A DNA stretch of 64,000 bases. It comes from Tanypteryx hageni. Lineage: Eukaryota > Arthropoda > Insecta > Odonata > Petaluridae. Made by a program: the position numbers and the translations under genes. Shown here piece after piece: positions 59,072-64,000 of the stretch (position 1 is its first letter; the number at the start of each line of letters is the position of its first letter). The stretch spans positions 6,660,410 through 6,724,409 of the forward strand of contig CM054118.1 of the NCBI GenBank assembly GCA_028673005.1, in the 5' to 3' direction. The notes below the pieces were generated by a model. That model was given only the letters and a program-made list of their open reading frames with translations, was not told where the DNA came from and made no database searches.

Positions 59072-59999
59072 TTCTAGTGCATTCCGACGAGCAGAGAATT
59101 CCATTTGCAAATTTTTTGAGGCTGTTGAATTTCTTTTCTGTTTGCCTATGACATCACTTGCAGATAAAATGCTCTCCACCACAGATGAAATATGGTCGCC
59201 GAACGGATATTGCACGACGTTCCCTGACATTTCTAAATCAAATTGGCATATCCTGATCTACCCAAAAAAATAAGAACAAGGCTTAAAATGTCTAAATAAA
59301 GCCATTTCAGTTGCAAAGTAGAATGAATACTTTGTAAAATCGTTTCTTTTTAAATATTCATTTTTTAATAAAGTGGTATTTTTGCATTGTTGACACCCGA
59401 TAACGTATGAAACAGCTACGCAGAAAGATTAAAAATATTACAGTTCACTGGAGAGGCCGATTATTTGTGGAAATCCATTATAGGAAAGGACATAAACAGT
59501 AAATAAAACATGCACAGGATATAACTTTAACTTTGTACTAGATTCCTCCGAGAAATTGTCCCACAACCAGTTAATGACGAAAACTTCTCTGGTGAACTGT
59601 GTAGAAATTTAAAATGATTACGTGCGCGTGTTGTTTTTACAGCCCGAGTCCTTACCTCGAATAAGTTCATGATCGACCGTCGCACAAGTTGGGATAACTC
59701 GTGTTAAATTATGCACGACGATCCAAACGATCGATAATCACTTAATATTTTTTCTTTTTCGCAACCATTCGTGACCTCGTTTTTCTTCTTCGGCAAAGAG
59801 GAGCTAAAGAGGAGCTCTGGGATGATAAAAGGTTGTGAACTACTGCTATTCCAATCCTTCCAACGTCTTCATAAATGCTCTGGCCGTCTAATATTCAACC
59901 GTTCCACTATTCAACTCAATAATTCAATGTTGGATGAATGTGCTGACATCTTGATTTGAAAGAATGAAAAAAATAGATTCTCTACAAAAAATACTCTTT
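59072..59999. other. AT-rich spacer
   Basis: No supported feature. Confidence 0.55.
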
Positions 60000-60400
60000 G
60001 CGTCAATCAGAGGTGGTGTGCTGCGAAGCAGCGAGGAGAGGCATCATCCTTTGTTGCACGACCCCTTTAGCGTCACAGCTCCGTCATAGGACGAATATCT
60101 GCCTAGCTCACCCTCCTCAAACCTCCTCCACAATCCTTCCTCCTTTTCCCCTCCATCCCTCTCTTTTCTCCCTCCCTCTCCCCTCATCCCCTTCCTCTTC
60201 CATCCTTCCAGTAAAAGGGCGCCACCACCACCGCCGCTCCTTTTCCCGTCGTCTTCAGCGAAGCGTCGTTCCATTTCTCCTCGTTCAATCCCCGGATTCA
60301 TATCCACCTCATATATCACCCACCCACCTTTCTAAAACGCGTTATTATTACAGGAGAGAGAGAGAGAGAGAGGAGAATAGCTCCCTCGGCCTCTTTTTTC
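60000..60400. repeat. pyrimidine-rich segment ending in (AG)n
   Basis: 60,110-60,210 is nearly pure C/T (CCTCC and TTCC motifs), followed by a CpG-richer stretch and a (GA)10-type run at 60354-60373. The 151-codon frame across it opens at a non-ATG codon and is Pro/Ser/Arg-rich. I do not support it as a gene. Confidence 0.6.
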
Positions 60401-60627
60401 GGCGCATGTCACCCTCTGAAAGAAGGACGCCCGTGAGGATAAAAAGGGAATAAAAGTGGCGGAAGCAAAAAGCCCCCTCACGCATATACTTGTTTATTTT
60501 TAGTATTATTATTGGCGCGCCATGGCGATGCCGTTGCTACCTGCGAAGGTCTATGTTCGTATGTATGCGTTTTTTCTTTCAATAAGGTGTTAGAAATTAA
60601 TATTGGCATCAACGTGAGCCTCTACAT

Positions 60628-60967
60628 CGAGGGAGGGCAAATCACGGCCCGTGGGCTACATGTGGGCCGCAATGGAATTTTACGTGGACCGCGATCCCAT
60701 TATGAAAGCGAACCGTAATATAAAATACAGATAATTTCAAATCTGTAGCTTATAGTTATGGCCGGGAAACCTTTTCCAGTGATTTTATTGGGATAACATA
60801 TTATTTATTATTGATTTTGACTAAAAGGATCTCTTGCATTATCTCAATTAACTTCCGATGTGAACTCTAACATAGCCCGCCGAAGCATTTTCATCTGTTT
60901 ATACAGCCCGCCTTAAAAGCTGCAATTGTTAGTGCGACCCGCCATGTAAAATGTTTGCCCACCCCTG
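60628..60967 (+). mobile_element. 340 bp non-autonomous hAT element with perfect 8 bp target duplication
   Basis: Flanked by CTCTACAT at 60620-60627 and again at 60968-60975. The ends CGAGGGAGGGCAAATC and (reverse complement) CAGGGGTGGGCAAAC are hAT-type. The body contains alternating GGCCCGTGGGC and AGCCCGCC blocks and aligns with the reverse of 54900-55207. No ORF, so mobilised by a transposase encoded elsewhere. Confidence 0.9.
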
Positions 60968-60975
60968 CTCTACAT

Positions 60976-62258
60976 GCAGTCATATATGCATACATACCCG
61001 CTATTAAATTCTACGAATATTGAGGCGTATAGGTTTCATGGTGAACGTACAAATATAAATTGCGTCGCTTATAAGTGGTGTGATTCATAAACTATCCTGT
61101 TTTTTGTTGTTCATCGCTATGCAAATCACGTCAATTATCCTTCAACGTCCGTTAAATGTTACGTCATCCCGAAACATCTCACTTCCACACACGCAACAAT
61201 GCTGCGTTATGTCCCTTAGATACATTCTGGATCGTGCGCTACTTGGCCGTTCTTCGTCTTGGGACAAATCCAACTTCCCCTCAACCAAGCGCTTCCTCGT
61301 CTAGAGACCCTTATTGGTTTCTGAAGCGCGTACGTTTTCTTACTTTGCTGTGTACTTCTCTGCAACGGCTCATCTCGTATGAATTTCCGCACTGACGAAG
61401 GGAAGGGATTCTGGCGTCCTAAAATCTAAGTAATATTTTCCTGTGTACACCCCTTGTTTATATCCCGATAGTAAAGTTTGTTTCCGTTGTATTGAGCAGT
61501 ATTTTGAAAGGAAAAATTTTCGGTTCGCCAAGTATTTTATAGGTTTTAAATGCCTTGATGTTACGTGTGGGCTTCGCGTAGACGTCCGGTTATTTTTAGA
61601 TTCCCTTGAATTTTGTCAATTCGAAAAATGGCCGAATACATTAAAAAATCATGATAAACGTCCACTTAAAGTTTTATAATGCGATTGTTTTTTCTTGGAC
61701 ACATTTTGCCCTAAAGTGGTTTTCTACTACGAACGTAAAGGAGTGATATTTCACTTTGTTCCTTAAGCTACGAGCTAATGTAGGACAAAATATATAAGAT
61801 AAACTAAGCGAACATGTTTATTGCAACCGTACATACGTATTTAAGAATGACGTCGAAGTATCCATTTATTCGAATAGTTCTGCATTTATAGAGCTCTTGC
61901 TTTTGCCCAAATTTCAGTTGCAGTTTGCGGCTGAATAATGCACGCAAATTCAAAACCACGAGCGTTTTGCTTTTGCTTTTCATTCGTATGTTAACCAGAT
62001 GGAGAAAGTGAACCCCGTTTGAAGTCTTCAAGCCAAGCATCTGGTGGCAGATTCATCGATATCAAACAACTGTTCCCGATATGCCCGCGTTTATTCCTAA
62101 AATCTTGCACACAAAACGACGGAATGTGATTGACTTTCATTACAATAGACACAGGGCTCAAAGTCGACCGATTACTGTATAAATTTAAAACGGGAGTCGT
62201 TATGGACAGCGAGTGGAATAATTTTACCGGGCTCTAACTGGAGTAACTGGAGACGAGA
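60976..62258. other. AT-rich spacer
   Basis: Short frames only (for example 61443-61679 plus, 61804-62040 minus), none with recognisable content. Confidence 0.5.
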
Positions 62259-62375
62259 ATGTTTTTTCTATTTACTTATCCCCATCCTCTCTTTCTCTCA
62301 TTCTCTTCACGTCTCACTCTCCCATCGCATTCTTTCCTTTACCATCTCACTCTCTCCTTCTATCCCTGCCTACCA
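62259..62375. repeat. pyrimidine-rich tract
   Basis: TCTCTCTTTC and CTCACTCTCCC type sequence on the plus strand. Confidence 0.7.
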
Positions 62376-62858
62376 ATCTCCGCGTTATGTTTACAATCTC
62401 CGCACCTCCCGGAGTTATTAATAGCAGTAAGCAGCGTATTTTTGCTAGATTAGATGTCCGAGTTCTCGAATGGGACCGTATTTTTATTCCCCGCATCCTC
62501 TTTGCCATGTCCTCTACTTCGTCGTCTTTTTCCCTCTCTATGTTTTTTCTCTAACTAAATGGACAGAAATACATTTTCAATTCACGGTTCTCGCATACCG
62601 TTAACCGTACTACTGACACGGTTAAGAGAAAGACAAATGGAGATGGGAAATATTTATTTTTCCTCTATCTCTCTCGAGTCATACTCCATTACTGGGGTTT
62701 CATTTTCCTCTCACTATTTCCATTTCCGATGAATATTGCAAGTGCTTAGTTCCCAACCCTCAACCTATTTCTCTGCATGGATGCATAAGTTGCCTTTCTC
62801 TATTCTTCTCTGCTGTGTTCTCTCTGTTTATACATTAGTCGTTACTTTCTATTAAATC
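62376..62858. other. spacer
   Basis: Pyrimidine-leaning sequence without features. Confidence 0.5.
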
Positions 62859-62880
62859 GGGTTCCCAAACTACGGCTCGC
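62859..62880 (+). mobile_element. hAT end relic
   Basis: GGTTCCCAAACTACGGCTCG resembles hAT termini of CAGTGGTTCCCAAACTACGG type. Only the end survives. Confidence 0.3.
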
Positions 62881-63124
62881 ACAATGATTTCATTCTTACC
62901 TCATCAATTTCTTTAAGAGATACATATCCGGATATTTGCCTGCAGGGATGTGTCGAGTTCGTGTATGCACAATGCTTTCAATGTACACGTGTAGACATTA
63001 CACAATCGAAAAATTTTCGCAACTGTTGTTTTTAATTTTCACGTGCCGTCCAAGCAGTCATTTTGAATGGTCGTATGTGGCCAATACAATGGTATAAAAA
63101 GCCTCATATGGCCCTTTTAATAAA
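62881..63124. other. spacer
   Basis: Nothing recognisable. Confidence 0.5.
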
Positions 63125-64000
63125 ACATTTGATACCACCGAGCTAGAGAAAATTGGCTAAAAGGAAAATGTGATGAAATAGAACAAATGGAGAAATTAGG
63201 ACGGTACGATATGATGTACGCTAAGGCACTGGAATTAGAAGATAAGAAGTCTAATGGAATTTGTGGTAAAGGAATTATGAATACGGATGGGAAGATAGTC
63301 TCAGAAACAAAGGATGTAGCACAGGTATGGGAAGAATATATTAAGGAATTATACAGCAAAGAGACAGGAGCTGCAAAAATTGAACTGGAAGATAAGGAAA
63401 ACATTGAAGAAGACAACTTAGGACCTAGTATTATGGAGGGAGAATTAGAAAAAGCGATAGTGGAACTAAAGAAGGGGAAAGCCACGGGCAGCGATGGAAT
63501 ACCGGCTGAGATACTTAAAGTCATAGGATCAGAAGGACTAAAAGCGATCACGAAATTAATTAATAAGATTTACGACACGGGAGAGTGGCCTCAGTATTTC
63601 CTAGAAGTAACAATGATCCCTCTAAAGAAGAAGCCAAAGGCAATGTAGTGTAAAGATTACAGAACTATAAGCCTTCTGTCACACACATCGAAGATCATCA
63701 CGAGGATTCTTAATAAAAGGCTGGAGAAAAAGGCAGAAGAAATAATAGGGGAAGATCAATTCGGTTTCAGAAAAGGACGAGGAACTAGAGATGCTATAGG
63801 AGTAGTTAGAATCATATCAGAAAGGGCAATAGAATACAGTCAAGATATCTGCGCATGTTTCGTAGACTGGCAGAAGGCCTTTGATAGAGTAAATTGGGTA
63901 AAGTTGATGAAGATATTAAAGGATATAGGTGTAGACTGGAAAGACAGGAGACTGATTAGGAATCTATATGAGAATCAAGTTGTAAAGGTCAGGTTTGAGA
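63125..64000 (+). pseudogene. RTE-like LINE: RT domain, runs off the window
   Basis: 5'-truncated non-LTR retrotransposon. The frame (63147 on) reads NWLKGKCDEIEQMEKLGRYD, ATGSDGIPAEILK (finger motif), then an in-frame TAG at 63646-63648 where a Glu codon is expected. It continues unbroken in the same frame with CKDYRTISLLSHTSKI, GEDQFGFRKGRGTRDAI and RT motif A CACFVDWQKAFDRV. The pattern fits RTE/BovB-related or similar APE-type LINEs that reverse-transcribe their RNA at a nicked target. Apart from the stop and a frameshift near 63140 it is well preserved, so it is the youngest LINE here. Motifs B and C lie beyond the right edge. Confidence 0.85.

Noticed and set aside
59998..60453. 151-codon plus-strand frame
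   Set aside because: Starts at a non-ATG codon, crosses a pyrimidine tract and a GA repeat, and has no recognisable domain.
63117..63551. 144-codon minus-strand frame
   Set aside because: Antisense to a clear reverse transcriptase frame.

Overview
This is a gene-poor, AT-rich eukaryotic window dominated by decayed transposable elements, long AT-rich spacers, microsatellites and several kinds of tandem repeat. The combination of APE-type and R2-type non-LTR retrotransposons, several hAT families, tRNA-like SINE fragments and a GU/AG-compatible candidate exon inside very large non-coding stretches suggests a large arthropod (probably insect) genome. The species cannot be fixed from the sequence. 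There are no bacterial operons, rRNA genes, CRISPR arrays or convincing functional tRNAs.

Layout. 1-4,050: two copies of a tRNA-like SINE and a degenerate ~120 bp tandem array (960-2,010). 4,050-16,400: mostly featureless AT-rich DNA with microsatellites, a 44-nt perfect-centre palindrome (7,805-7,848), a 69 bp tandem duplication, a degenerate hammerhead-like motif (11,861-11,891) and a possible 28-codon exon ending in GTAAGC (15,953-16,036). 16,421-17,262: a satellite with clear alternating A/B higher-order structure. 18,691-26,445: a transposon cluster. It holds a 985 bp hAT relic with TIRs and an 8 bp target duplication, an APE-type non-LTR element split by an inverted relative, an R2-type fragment with a restriction-like endonuclease domain abutting its break, and a second hAT relic. 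27,745-29,923: three copies of an unfamiliar terminal-inverted-repeat element built of internal ~150 bp subrepeats. 30,800-34,800: a nearly full-length but ruined minus-strand non-LTR element (PHD-finger ORF1, APE endonuclease, RT C-terminus) interrupted by another LINE fragment.

36,795-43,004 is the only stretch that looks like part of a host gene. A TA/TG microsatellite and a 450 bp polypyrimidine tract lead into a CpG-richer, GC-richer island of about 5.5 kb. The island ends in an open reading frame with strongly GC-biased third codon positions (ATG at 42,443 or 42,464) that runs into a consensus splice donor after 43,004. I read this as promoter, long 5' leader and first coding exon of a low-complexity, probably nuclear protein that I do not recognise. 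No downstream exon could be assigned, so the remaining 21 kb may be its first intron.

43,005-64,000: a fold-back element with periodic TIRs (45,585-46,032), an inverted array of four copies of the subrepeat TIR element (47,400-49,555), purine-rich tracts, at least three short non-autonomous hAT elements (one with a perfect 8 bp target duplication at 60,628-60,967), an exact 83 bp duplication, and at the right edge a young LINE whose RT ORF has a single in-frame stop and runs out of the window.
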